Of a stretch of DNA of 38,948 bases, positions 1 to 7,901 are shown one piece after another. A program made the position numbers and the translations under genes. Where the stretch lies: positions 1 through 38,948 of the forward strand of contig JAQVMT010000019.1 of the NCBI GenBank assembly GCA_028703495.1. The letters run 5' to 3'. A model generated the notes under the pieces. It ran no database searches. It was not told the DNA's origin and saw only the letters and a program-made list of their open reading frames with translations. This stretch comes from Clostridia bacterium. Lineage in GTDB: Bacteria; Bacillota; Clostridia; Christensenellales; CAG-314. Position 1 is the first letter of the stretch, and each line of letters begins with the position of its first letter.

Positions 1-1488
1 GAGAGTTATTTCTTCCGTCTATCCAAATATCAAAAACAGATCGAGGATCTATATAACAATCACCCCGAGTTTTTACAGCCCAAGTCCAGAGCAAACGAGA
101 TGATGAATAACTTCATCAAGCCCAGCTTGGAGGATTTGGCGGTATCGCGCAGAAATATCAAGTGGGGAATTCCCGTTCCCTTCGATCCTAACCATACTAT
201 ATACGTTTGGGTGGATGCACTGTTTAACTATATGTCCGCCTTGGGATACACCTCCGAGGACGAAAGCTTGGTTGAAAGGTTTTGGCCTGCCGATCTGCAT
301 ATGGTGGGAAAGGAGATTGTGCGTTTTCACGCAATAGTATGGCCTGCGTTGCTTATGGCTTTGGATTTGCCGTTGCCCAAGCAGGTTTACGCCCACGGTT
401 GGCTTCTTATGGAAGGCGACAAGATGAGCAAGAGCAAGGGGAACATTTCGCTTCCTCCCGAGGTTCTATGCAATCGATACGGAGTGGACGCCGTGCGGTA
501 TTTCTTACTTAGAGAGATTCCTTTCGGAGCAGACGGAAGCTACACCGACGAGATTTTCATTAATCGCATAAACAGCGACCTCGTCAATGACCTCGGAAAC
601 CTCGTAAGCCGCACAACTGCGATGATAACACAGTATTTTGACGGCAAGGTACCTGCCCCGTGTGTAAGCACTTATGAGGAGTGCGACAAGGAGCTTGTGG
701 GTACTGCTACCACTTTATATGATACGGTGGAGGAGGACATAGACAAGCTTAACGCGCCTTACGCGCTTGCTCATATATTCAAGTTGGTGCAAAGAGCGAA
801 CAAATACATTGACGAAACCGCTCCTTGGGTGCTTGCGAGGGATTCCGAGAAGCGCGAAAGGCTTGCTACGGTATTATACAACCTTGCAGAGTCGCTTAGA
901 ATTGCATCGATTATGCTCAAGCCATTTATGCCGTCGACCGCGCAGGTTGTTTACGGAAAAATTATGCAGGCGAAAATGCCAGATGACTTCAACACGGCAA
1001 AAACGTTCGGATTAATTAAGGAAGGACAACCGGTCAACAAGGGCGACGCTCTATTCCCGAGATTGGACCTAAATAAGGAATTAAAGACGATCGAGGACAT
1101 AAAAAAGCAACTGCTTGCCGAAAAGGAGGAGCCCGTCGCCGTTAAGTCAGAGGAACAACCACAATCAAAAGAGATCACCATCGATGACTTTAAAAAGGTT
1201 GAATTGGTTACGGGAAAGGTGTTGGAGTGCGAAAAGATTCCCAAGAAAGACAAGCTTTTGAAGCTCTCCATCGATATTGGCGAGGAAGTTCGCACAATCG
1301 TAAGCGGTATCGCAAATTACTATACCTGTGAATATCTCGTTGGGAAAACGGTAGTCGTTGTAAAGAACCTCAAGCCTGTCAAACTCGGCGGAGTCTTAAG
1401 TTGCGGTATGATACTTTGCGCGGATAACGGCGAGGTTGTCTTTGTTACCCCCGAAAAGCCGGTTAAAAGCGGTGCGGAAGTTAGGTAA
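1..1488 (+). CDS. metG: Methionyl-tRNA synthetase, 3' part (5' end outside window)
   Basis: Cytoplasmic class I aminoacyl-tRNA synthetase that charges tRNA-Met. The reading frame is open from base 1, so the N-terminal part of the Rossmann fold with the HIGH motif lies outside the window. Seen here: the WVDALFNY segment of the catalytic core, the KMSKS loop encoded at 421-435, the helical anticodon-binding domain, and a C-terminal tRNA-binding (Trbp111-like OB-fold) domain from about nt 1174 to the stop, starting ITIDDFKKVELVTGKVLE. This appended domain is common in Bacillota MetG. The ATG at 100 is internal and not the start. The gene ends with TAA at 1486-1488, and the frame stays open for 50 more codons after that stop. 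tatD follows, a neighbour arrangement known from other Bacillota. Confidence 0.97.
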   Translation, partial: ESYFFRLSKYQKQIEDLYNNHPEFLQPKSRANEMMNNFIKPSLEDLAVSRRNIKWGIPVPFDPNHTIYVWVDALFNYMSALGYTSEDESLVERFWPADLHMVGKEIVRFHAIVWPALLMALDLPLPKQVYAHGWLLMEGDKMSKSKGNISLPPEVLCNRYGVDAVRYFLLREIPFGADGSYTDEIFINRINSDLVNDLGNLVSRTTAMITQYFDGKVPAPCVSTYEECDKELVGTATTLYDTVEEDIDKLNAPYALAHIFKLVQRANKYIDETAPWVLARDSEKRERLATVLYNLAESLRIASIMLKPFMPSTAQVVYGKIMQAKMPDDFNTAKTFGLIKEGQPVNKGDALFPRLDLNKELKTIEDIKKQLLAEKEEPVAVKSEEQPQSKEITIDDFKKVELVTGKVLECEKIPKKDKLLKLSIDIGEEVRTIVSGIANYYTCEYLVGKTVVVVKNLKPVKLGGVLSCGMILCADNGEVVFVTPEKPVKSGAEVR

Positions 1489-1641
1489 TATGAAAACTAT
1501 AGCTGCGAGCCGACAAAACTAAGGCTAAACAATGCCGACAGCTGTCTGGCATTGATTGATAGCCTTACGGAAGCGGCAAAAGCGTATGATGGAAATAATT
1601 TAAGGGGTGCGGCAATAATTGCCCGATACTTGCAATGCTAA
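1489..1641 (+). other. Open extension in the metG frame, overlapping the tatD start
   Basis: Immediately after the metG stop the same frame is open for 50 codons, ending at TAA 1639-1641. The predicted residues look protein-like, for example LRLNNADSCLALIDSLTEAA. There is no ATG in frame; the only likely initiator is TTG at 1552, without a clear Shine-Dalgarno. The stop overlaps the tatD start (ATG 1635-1637), and tatD itself has no well-placed ribosome binding site (the nearest AGGGG is about 30 nt upstream). This geometry fits translational coupling, but it may also be a decayed end of an older gene. Confidence 0.3.
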
Positions 1642-2441
1642 TAGATACACACACGCATTTGGACGATTCTAAGTTTGACGGAGATAGGGAAGCGATAATC
1701 GAAACTTTGTTTGCGGACGGAGTGGAGTTTGTTATAAACAACGCAAGCAACTTAAACACCTGCGTGAGTTCTCTTGCGCTTGCCGAGCGTTATGGCAACA
1801 TTTTTTGCGCTTTGGGTTGTCATCCTCACGATGCCAAGAATTACAACGACCAATGTGAGGAGTTCATTCTTGAAAACGCCTCAAATGCCAAGGTTGTCGC
1901 GTTGGGCGAGATAGGTTTGGACTATTTCTACGACTTCAGCGACCGAAATGCACAAAAAAAGGTATTTTGCCGTCAATTAGAGTTGGCAAAAGAGCTTCAA
2001 TTGCCTACGGTCTTGCATATTCGCGATGCGTACGGCGATGCAAAAGACATATTGGACGAGTATAAGGAGTGTTTGGGCGCGGGTGTTATTTTGCACTGTT
2101 TCAGCGGCTCCAAAGAATATGCCGCGGACTTGAAAGGCTTTGAGACGTTTTTTGGTTTTGGTGGCACATCGACCTACAAAAATGCCAAGAAGGACGAGAT
2201 TATGAAAGCGGTGGGAGCGGGTAAGGTGCTTTCGGAAACCGACTGCCCTTATCTATCTCCGCAAAAGCTCCGAGGCACACGCAATCAGCCAAAGAACGTT
2301 GGATTTGTCGTTGAGTATATGGCGCAGGTATTTGGATTAAGCATGTCGGATATGGAGAAGGTATTGCGTGAGAATACTCTTAAGGCATTTCCAAAGGTGC
2401 GCTCTTTTTTGAGTAAAGCTAATCCGCACCTAAGTGAATAG
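1635..2441 (+). CDS. tatD: TatD family metal-dependent hydrolase (3'-5' DNase)
   Basis: A 268-residue TIM-barrel amidohydrolase of the TatD/YcfH/YabD type, a divalent-metal nuclease acting on DNA or RNA 3' ends. The metal ligands are all visible in order: HxH in DTHTHLDD near the N-terminus, the glutamate in LGEIGLDYF, histidines in TVLHIRDA and ILHCFSGS, and the aspartate in SETDCPYLSP. Length is normal for the family (about 255-265). The start ATG 1635 gives the typical MLIDTHTH beginning. No good Shine-Dalgarno precedes it, and it overlaps the end of a small open frame that continues from metG, so translation may be coupled. It lies 146 nt downstream of metG on the same strand and is probably cotranscribed. 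Confidence 0.95.
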   Translation: MLIDTHTHLDDSKFDGDREAIIETLFADGVEFVINNASNLNTCVSSLALAERYGNIFCALGCHPHDAKNYNDQCEEFILENASNAKVVALGEIGLDYFYDFSDRNAQKKVFCRQLELAKELQLPTVLHIRDAYGDAKDILDEYKECLGAGVILHCFSGSKEYAADLKGFETFFGFGGTSTYKNAKKDEIMKAVGAGKVLSETDCPYLSPQKLRGTRNQPKNVGFVVEYMAQVFGLSMSDMEKVLRENTLKAFPKVRSFLSKANPHLSE

Positions 2442-2556
2442 TATCCATAGTTGTATTGGTTTTCGGCAATGTATTGGTAATATTATACATCACGCACATT
2501 ATCGATGCGACATATTTATTGTAAATAACTCATTAAAACGGAATTTGGAGAAGCTA

Positions 2557-3222
2557 ATGAGAATACAAGTATTTAACGGATCGCCCAAGGGCGAAAAAAG
2601 CGACACGATGAAGATTACACGCGCATTCTTAGACGGAATGGGCGAACAAGCCGAGGTTATCGACACGTATAACGCTAATATCGGGTTCTGCACGGGGTGC
2701 TATTCCTGTATGACGAGGACGCCGGGGAAGTGCGTTCTCCATGACGATATGGAGGGAATAATTGACAAGCTGTTGGATTCCGACCTTGTGATATGGTCTA
2801 CGCCGTTGTATGCGTATACGCTTCCCGCAAACATAAAGAGGTTGCTCGACCGTCTGTTACCGCTCAACTGTATGGAGATGTACGCGCACGGAGAAAGCAC
2901 CTCGCACAAATGCAGATATGCTGTCAAATTTCAAACGATTTTGATTTCCGGCGGCGGTTTTCCCGAAAGAAAAGGTAATTTCGACGGATTGGAGTTTACT
3001 TTCAGACGTGCGTTCGGCGATATTCAAATGATCATTTGTCCCGAAGCACCTTTGCTCTCGATTGCCGAAGCGCAACCTCTTGCGATTCCCTACCTCGAAA
3101 ACGTCAAGAAAGCGGGAGCGGAGTTTAAGCAAAACGGTTGTATTTCTCCTCAAACTCAATCGGTTTTGGATGCTTTGATGTATCCGGCGGAGCTGTACAG
3201 GAAAGGCTCCGAGAATGGTTGA
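2557..3222 (+). CDS. NAD(P)H-dependent FMN reductase / flavodoxin-fold oxidoreductase
   Basis: A 221-residue flavodoxin-like protein of the NADPH-dependent FMN reductase family. The N-terminal FMN phosphate-binding loop is VFNGSPKGEKSDT, followed by a cysteine cluster FCTGCYSCMTRTPGKC, typical of clostridial iron-sulfur-flavoprotein-like reductases. The segment DLVIWSTPLYAY matches the second flavin-contact region. It probably reduces flavin or small electrophiles in the cytoplasm; the substrate is unknown. I chose ATG 2557 because GGAGAAG lies just upstream and the protein then begins MRIQVFNGSPKG. The frame is open further upstream to 2434, but those residues do not resemble the family. It is separated from tatD by about 115 nt and converges on the trhP gene. 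Confidence 0.85.
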   Translation: MRIQVFNGSPKGEKSDTMKITRAFLDGMGEQAEVIDTYNANIGFCTGCYSCMTRTPGKCVLHDDMEGIIDKLLDSDLVIWSTPLYAYTLPANIKRLLDRLLPLNCMEMYAHGESTSHKCRYAVKFQTILISGGGFPERKGNFDGLEFTFRRAFGDIQMIICPEAPLLSIAEAQPLAIPYLENVKKAGAEFKQNGCISPQTQSVLDALMYPAELYRKGSENG

Positions 3223-3267
3223 CAACGAGCCATAAGCGAAATAAATTCGAATTATATTGCTATTTAT

Positions 3268-3310
3268 GAAAAAAGCGCAAAAAGAAACTCTCGTGAGGGA
3301 GTCACGAGAG
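3268..3310 (-). terminator. Rho-independent terminator for the minus-strand trmR-trhP transcript
   Basis: A perfect 9-bp stem (3288-3296 with 3302-3310, loop GGGAG) reads CTCTCGTGA on the plus strand. On the minus strand it is followed by a T-rich tract down to about 3268. The orientation suits the end of trhP, about 120 nt downstream of its stop; it could also halt plus-strand transcription poorly. Confidence 0.65.
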
Positions 3311-3430
3311 CTATAAAAGGGGGGATTGAGGGATTTGACAATCTAGTTGCCAAATTCTGCCTAAATCATACATCATTTTTTGTTTTATGTAAAGCGTTTT
3401 TAAGCTGTTTTACTAAAATCATCGGTTTAT

Positions 3431-4654
3431 TTATTCGTGATTTTTTCGAAATATGTCGAAAGGCTTCAATTCATAGGGGCAATCAACAAGTAGTATCTGT
3501 TGCACTAACTTTGCATCGTCAATGGCATTGCCTTCAAGGTCGGTCATTTTCTTTACAACAAATCTTTTGCCAAAGCTTTGATTCGCGCTCAATATCTCCA
3601 ATTCATCGCCCGTGCAGAATCTGTTTCGCTGTTCCACAATTGCTACGCCGTTTGAAAAGTCCTTGACTACGGCGATAAATTCCGATTCTGCTACCGCCTT
3701 GGAGCTTTCGTAATATTGCTTATGCGTGTCGTCGAAGTAAAACCCGGTAGTGTATTTCCGATGGCTTGCCTTGAAAAGCTCGTTAATCAATTGAGTATCG
3801 GCGCGGCTGCCGTTTTCGTAGAAAGCATCGATTGCCCGTCTGTAGGCGTTTACGACGGTTGCGACATAGTATGGCGATTTCATTCTGCCTTCGATTTTAA
3901 ATGAAGCAATGCCGGCATCGACAAGCTCGGGAATATACTCAAGCATATTCAGATCCTTGCTGTTGAGTATATATGCGGTTTTGTCCTCCTCACACAGCGT
4001 TAGAGGATCTCCGTTGCGTGAAGCCTCCAATATTTTAAATTCCCAACGACAGGCTTGGACACATTCGCCCTTGTTGCTGTCCCTGCCCGTCAGATAATTA
4101 CTAAGCAAACATCTGCCCGAGTAAGAAATGCACATCGCTCCGTGTATAAACGTTTCGATTTCTACTCCGTATTTATCGGCTTGTGTGGCGATTTCTCGGA
4201 TTTCGGAAAGAGAACACTCCCGAGCAAGTACGATTCGCTTCACGCCCCTTTGCGCCCAAAATTTAACAGCGTAGTTATTGAGGGTGCTCGTTTGCGTGGA
4301 TAAATGAATCTCTAAATCGATGGCTTTTTCCCTAATAAACTCGACAATACCTGCATCCGAAACGATAACGGCATCCACATTACAAGCGTAAAGCGACCGC
4401 AAATAGCCTTCCAGCCCTTCGAAGTCGGCGTTCCTTGCAAAAATATTGACGGTTACATAGACCTTTTTGCCCCTTTCGTGAGCGTATTTGCAGCATAGTG
4501 CAATTTCTTCAACGGTAAAATTATCTGCGTACGCCCTTAATCCGTATTGCTTGCCCGCCAAATAGACGGCATCGGCTCCGAAGTGCAATGCCGTATAAAA
4601 CTTGTCAATGCTTCCCGCAGGCGCAAGCAGCTCCGCCTTTCGTATCTGTTTCAT
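3431..4654 (-). CDS. trhP: U32 family protein, tRNA uridine-34 5-hydroxylation protein TrhP
   Basis: A 407-residue U32 'peptidase' family protein. The N-terminal TIM-barrel-like part begins KAELLAPAGS and contains the family signature around FIHGAMCISYSGRCLLSNY, with conserved cysteines including GECVQACRW. Known biology: U32 members TrhP/YrrN-YrrO with prephenate form 5-hydroxyuridine at the tRNA wobble position, and TrmR (YrrM) then methylates it to 5-methoxyuridine. Here trmR lies 72 nt upstream on the same strand, which supports this role over a true protease. The start ATG at 4654 is preceded by GGGAG at good spacing. B. subtilis has two such paralogues next to trmR; only one is present here. 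A collagenase-like label would be the older generic call. Confidence 0.85.
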   Translation of the reverse strand: MKQIRKAELLAPAGSIDKFYTALHFGADAVYLAGKQYGLRAYADNFTVEEIALCCKYAHERGKKVYVTVNIFARNADFEGLEGYLRSLYACNVDAVIVSDAGIVEFIREKAIDLEIHLSTQTSTLNNYAVKFWAQRGVKRIVLARECSLSEIREIATQADKYGVEIETFIHGAMCISYSGRCLLSNYLTGRDSNKGECVQACRWEFKILEASRNGDPLTLCEEDKTAYILNSKDLNMLEYIPELVDAGIASFKIEGRMKSPYYVATVVNAYRRAIDAFYENGSRADTQLINELFKASHRKYTTGFYFDDTHKQYYESSKAVAESEFIAVVKDFSNGVAIVEQRNRFCTGDELEILSANQSFGKRFVVKKMTDLEGNAIDDAKLVQQILLVDCPYELKPFDIFRKNHE

Positions 4655-4726
4655 ATCTCCCTTTAACCAAAACGCGAATTAAATCAAACGATTACAATGC
4701 TATATTTATCGTATAATTCGCGCTTT

Positions 4727-5344
4727 TTATTGTTTTTTTACGCTTACGCTGATTCCGTCGCCGACGTCAAGGACAGTGGATTCCAAACGTTCGTCCGAAA
4801 TGAGAGCTTCGATAAACGAATGAAGGTTTCGAGCAATAGTAATTTTTCTGTGGCGTTTATCCGGCTGATTGAGAACAAGTCCTCTGAAAAGGACGTTATC
4901 ACAAACAAGCACGCCGCCAACCTCCAAAAGCTCCATAATATAGGGCAAAAACTCAATATACTGTCCTTTGGGTCCGTCCATAAAAACAAAATCATACGAG
5001 CCGGTAAGCATCGGAACGATTTCCCTTGCATCGCCGACAAACAAATGGACCTTGTCCTTGAAGCCGTATTTCTCGAAGTTCGTCGCAGCGACAGCCGCCG
5101 AGGCTTCGTTATATTCGATAGTGTTGAGCCGTGCGCCCTCCGAACGACTCAGCATCAATATTCCCGAATAGCCGATCGCCGTACCTATTTCCAAAATTCT
5201 TTTTGGCTGTTTGCACATAGTCAGCACGGCAAGCAGCCTTTCCGACTGCGGAAGCATTACGGCAATCGCCCTTTCCTCGGCGTACTCCCTCAACCCCTTC
5301 ATTTTACTGTCGCCTCGGCTTAAAATATCATCCAAGCTTTCCAT
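4727..5344 (-). CDS. trmR: O-methyltransferase TrmR (tRNA 5-hydroxyuridine methyltransferase)
   Basis: A 205-residue class I SAM-dependent O-methyltransferase of the YrrM/COG4122 type. Motif I is RILEIGTAIGYSGILM; VGDAREIVP and FVFMDGPKGQY supply the acidic metal/SAM residues. It most likely methylates 5-hydroxyuridine at position 34 of tRNA to 5-methoxyuridine, helping decode NNA/NNG wobble codons, with the adjacent TrhP providing the hydroxyl group. The start ATG 5344 is preceded by AAAGGAG but with a long spacer of about 14 nt. The region upstream, between it and rnj, can fold into alternative stems. A generic catechol-type O-methyltransferase is the alternative, but the trhP neighbour makes the tRNA role the better reading. 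Confidence 0.85.
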   Translation of the reverse strand: MESLDDILSRGDSKMKGLREYAEERAIAVMLPQSERLLAVLTMCKQPKRILEIGTAIGYSGILMLSRSEGARLNTIEYNEASAAVAATNFEKYGFKDKVHLFVGDAREIVPMLTGSYDFVFMDGPKGQYIEFLPYIMELLEVGGVLVCDNVLFRGLVLNQPDKRHRKITIARNLHSFIEALISDERLESTVLDVGDGISVSVKKQ

Positions 5345-5495
5345 TTAATATATTACGGCTCCTTTCAAAAGCTAACAGGTGGTAGGCACAGCTGTCCGAG
5401 GGGAGTTATATCCCTTCAAGAGCTTACCTAAGTTTAATCTGCCTCACTCTCGACGTTTCGAGTTCTTTTGTGGGTTAATCGAGTGTAAATCCTGA
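5345..5495 (-). other. Possible structured leader or small RNA between rnj and trmR
   Basis: This 150-nt gap has several complementary segments. 5381-5387 (GGTAGGC) pairs with 5422-5428 (GCTTACC). Inside that, 5398-5403 pairs with 5412-5417. Alternatively 5384-5388 (AGGCA) pairs with 5440-5444 (TGCCT), extended by 5379-5381 with 5445-5447, which excludes the first stem. A short hairpin lies at 5449-5462 (CTCGA with TCGAG). If transcribed on the minus strand this is the trmR leader, ending in the trmR Shine-Dalgarno. I could not match it to a T-box, riboswitch or 6S consensus with confidence. Confidence 0.35.
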
Positions 5496-7166
5496 TCAAA
5501 CTACTAATATAAGCGGGATAATCATAGGTGTACGCTTGAGTTTTTTGAGTAAATATCCGCGCAAAAGCTTCTGAAGCAGATTTCTTGCCTGCGAGGTGTT
5601 GAGGTTGGTCAAATCCAAGTTCTCGAAGGTGTTTAAAACAATTTGTTTCATTTCGTCAACGATGTCGTTTGCGCTGCCATCGGCTGTGTAGATAAAGCCA
5701 CGCGAAATAATTTCGGGACCGCTTGTAATTATCCCCTGACTTGCGTTGATAGCAATCACTACAAGAAGTATACCATCCTCACTGAGCATCAGCCTATCTC
5801 TAAGTACCACGTTTCCGACATCTCCGATGCCAAAGCCGTCAACCAAAACGTTACCGCTTTGAACCTGATCTCCTCTTATAATATCCTTGGGGGTCATTAT
5901 AAAGGAGTCGCCGGTGGAAGCAATGTGAACGTTTTTTGGGCTTAGCCCAAGTTTAATCGCAAGGTCTGCGTGTTGCTTGAGGTGTCTATACTCTCCGTGA
6001 ACGGGAATAAAGAATTTTGGTTGTACAAGGCTATGGATAAGCTTGAGCTCCTCCACGCAGGCGTGTCCGGAAACGTGAACATCGGCGAGTTTGCTGTAAA
6101 TGACCTTCGCACCCAATTTGTATAGGTTATTGATAACCCGATAGACATCCTTTTCGTTGCCAGGTATGGGACTTGCCGAGATAACGATTACGTCCCACTC
6201 TCCGATTTTAACCTTTGAGAATTCGTTATTTGACATACGCGTAAGCGCACTCATAGGCTCGCCCTGACTGCCCGTAGACAGCACAACAACCTCGTTTTTG
6301 CGGAAATTATCTATTCTGTCGATGTCAATAAGCAACTTCGGATCGTAGTGTAGATAGCCGACTCTCGTCGCTATATCGATGACGTTAATCATTGTACGCC
6401 CGCTTACGGCGACCTTTCTTTTAAATTCCGAAGCCAAATCGAAAACCTGTTGCAGCCTATCCACGTTACTTGCGAAGGTTGCGATGATAATGCGGTTGTC
6501 GATAGCATCCATAAAGATTTTCTTGAAGGTTTCGGCAACCACCTGCTCGCTTACGGTGTAACCCTGTCTTTCCACGTTTGTGGAATCGGCAAGCAGCAAA
6601 TTTACCCCTCTTTTTCCGATTTCGGCAATTCGGTTGAGCTTCATGGTTTCGCCTGCGAGCGGAGTATAATCGATCTTGAAATCACCCGTGTGAAATACGA
6701 CCCCCGCGGGAGTAGTCAGTGCGACAGCCAAAGAGCCTGCGACCGAGTGGGAAACGTGAATAAATTCGGCAATGAAATTCTGCCCGATTCTTTCGATATT
6801 CTCATTCATTACCGACACAAGCTGCACGTTTTCGAGCTTATGCTCTCTCAATTTGGTTTCCACGAGCGCAAGCGTCAACGGAGTTCCGTATATGTTAAAA
6901 TCCGACCCTATTTCCTTCAAAAGATAGGGAACGGCTCCGATATGATCCTCGTGACCGTGAGTCAGTATAAGTCCGACGATTTTGTAGCTTATCTCCTTTA
7001 GATAAGAGAAATCGGGTATTACGATATCTATTCCGGGCATCTCGACCGTAGGAAAACTCAAGCCGCAATCGATAATTACCGCCTCGTCGTCATACTCAAA
7101 TACGGTGATATTTTTACCTATTTCACCCAGACCGCCCAAAAAGACGATTTTCAGTTTTTTTGCCAT
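5496..7166 (-). CDS. rnj: Ribonuclease J
   Basis: A 556-residue ribonuclease J, a metallo-beta-lactamase/beta-CASP RNase with 5'-3' exo- and endonuclease activity in mRNA decay and rRNA maturation. The zinc-binding motif LTHGHEDHIGA lies near residue 75. Other metal ligands are in FIHVSHSVAGSLA and HTGDFKID, and the beta-CASP motifs appear in VHVSGHAC and FIPVHGEYRHL. The length matches RNase J1/J2 (about 555). The start ATG 7166 has AAGGAG 7 nt upstream. The last residues (TPMIIPLILVV) are typical of family C-termini. It lies upstream of trmR-trhP on the same strand, so the three may share a transcript. Only one RNase J is visible here, so I leave the symbol without a number. Confidence 0.96.
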   Translation of the reverse strand: MAKKLKIVFLGGLGEIGKNITVFEYDDEAVIIDCGLSFPTVEMPGIDIVIPDFSYLKEISYKIVGLILTHGHEDHIGAVPYLLKEIGSDFNIYGTPLTLALVETKLREHKLENVQLVSVMNENIERIGQNFIAEFIHVSHSVAGSLAVALTTPAGVVFHTGDFKIDYTPLAGETMKLNRIAEIGKRGVNLLLADSTNVERQGYTVSEQVVAETFKKIFMDAIDNRIIIATFASNVDRLQQVFDLASEFKRKVAVSGRTMINVIDIATRVGYLHYDPKLLIDIDRIDNFRKNEVVVLSTGSQGEPMSALTRMSNNEFSKVKIGEWDVIVISASPIPGNEKDVYRVINNLYKLGAKVIYSKLADVHVSGHACVEELKLIHSLVQPKFFIPVHGEYRHLKQHADLAIKLGLSPKNVHIASTGDSFIMTPKDIIRGDQVQSGNVLVDGFGIGDVGNVVLRDRLMLSEDGILLVVIAINASQGIITSGPEIISRGFIYTADGSANDIVDEMKQIVLNTFENLDLTNLNTSQARNLLQKLLRGYLLKKLKRTPMIIPLILVV

Positions 7167-7901
7167 ATAATCTCCTTAAAACAAAACAAATAATCGTTTT
7201 CTTTATGTATTCGGCATCGGAGTTCAATATGCTTGAGTCGGACATGAAACGGCTCGCCGCAATTGAAAACGCGGTAAAAACCGACCTCGTCTTTATGCAC
7301 ACTTGCATATCGGTATAGTAGCAAACGAAAAGAGGGAATAATACCGCATCTCGAAAAAAGAAATACGAAACAAACGCCTCACATCGAAACAAGACGAGAG
7401 CCATATGTTTTCATAAAAAGGTAAGCAGTCAAATGACGTCGAACGAATTATGAAAACGATTATAGTATATGTATATGTTATGCGACGCATCGCAAATATA
7501 TTTAGTTTTATGCTTTAAAAGCCGTGCCGATGGTGGCAGGAGCATATGCAGCATGAGCGTGCTACGGCATTTTAAACAGCAATAACGAAAAACCGTATGG
7601 CTTACACATAAAAATATGCTAATAAACCGAATATGGTTTCTTTTTCCGATTATTATACAGGATTTTTCAGTAAATATCAACTGAATAAGGTTTATTATGC
7701 AATTTTATTCGCACAATCGCACATGGAGTCCGTGTTGCGCGCTTATGCTATAATTATATAGTAGGGTAAATAGCTAAATAAAGATATTTTTAAGAAAAGA
7801 TGTCTAATTATTGATTTTTTGACGGACTAAGCATTATAATAACATAGGTGAATTATGGATTTCGATTTGATTCACGACTATAAATGATTAAGGAGATTAT
7901 C
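7167..7901. other. Long divergent intergenic region between rnj and serC
   Basis: No convincing gene. A 37-codon plus-strand ORF (7205-7318, beginning MYSASEFNMLESDM) has a protein-like composition but no ribosome binding site, and may be a remnant. A long imperfect hairpin spans 7514-7576, with arms TTTAAAAGCCGT and ACGGCATTTTAAA. The right end carries the serC promoter. The rest is AT-rich without recognisable elements; the rnj promoter should be here, but I found no strong consensus. Confidence 0.4.
7811..7840 (+). promoter_or_regulatory. Putative sigma-A promoter of serC-serA
   Basis: TTGATT at 7811-7816 and TATAAT at 7835-7840 are separated by 18 nt, about 60 nt before the serC start. 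The -10 is a perfect consensus and the -35 matches 4 of 6. Confidence 0.5.

Noticed and set aside
2434..2556. N-terminal extension of the flavodoxin-fold reductase
   Set aside because: The added residues are unlike the family and lack a ribosome binding site; the internal ATG 2557 has a good one.
4697..5323. 208-codon plus-strand ORF opposite trmR
   Set aside because: It is antisense to a clear methyltransferase gene, starts without a ribosome binding site and its protein has no family features.
5345..5495. T-box leader for trmR
   Set aside because: The conserved T-box bulge sequence and a terminator/antiterminator pair in the correct orientation are absent.
6450..7001. 183-codon plus-strand ORF opposite rnj
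   Set aside because: It lies wholly within ribonuclease J on the other strand and shows no protein family pattern; a shadow of biased codon use.
7419..7433. 15-mer AGGTAAGCAGTCAAA repeated at 21160-21174
   Set aside because: About one such exact 15-mer match is expected by chance in a 39-kb sequence, and the surroundings are unrelated.
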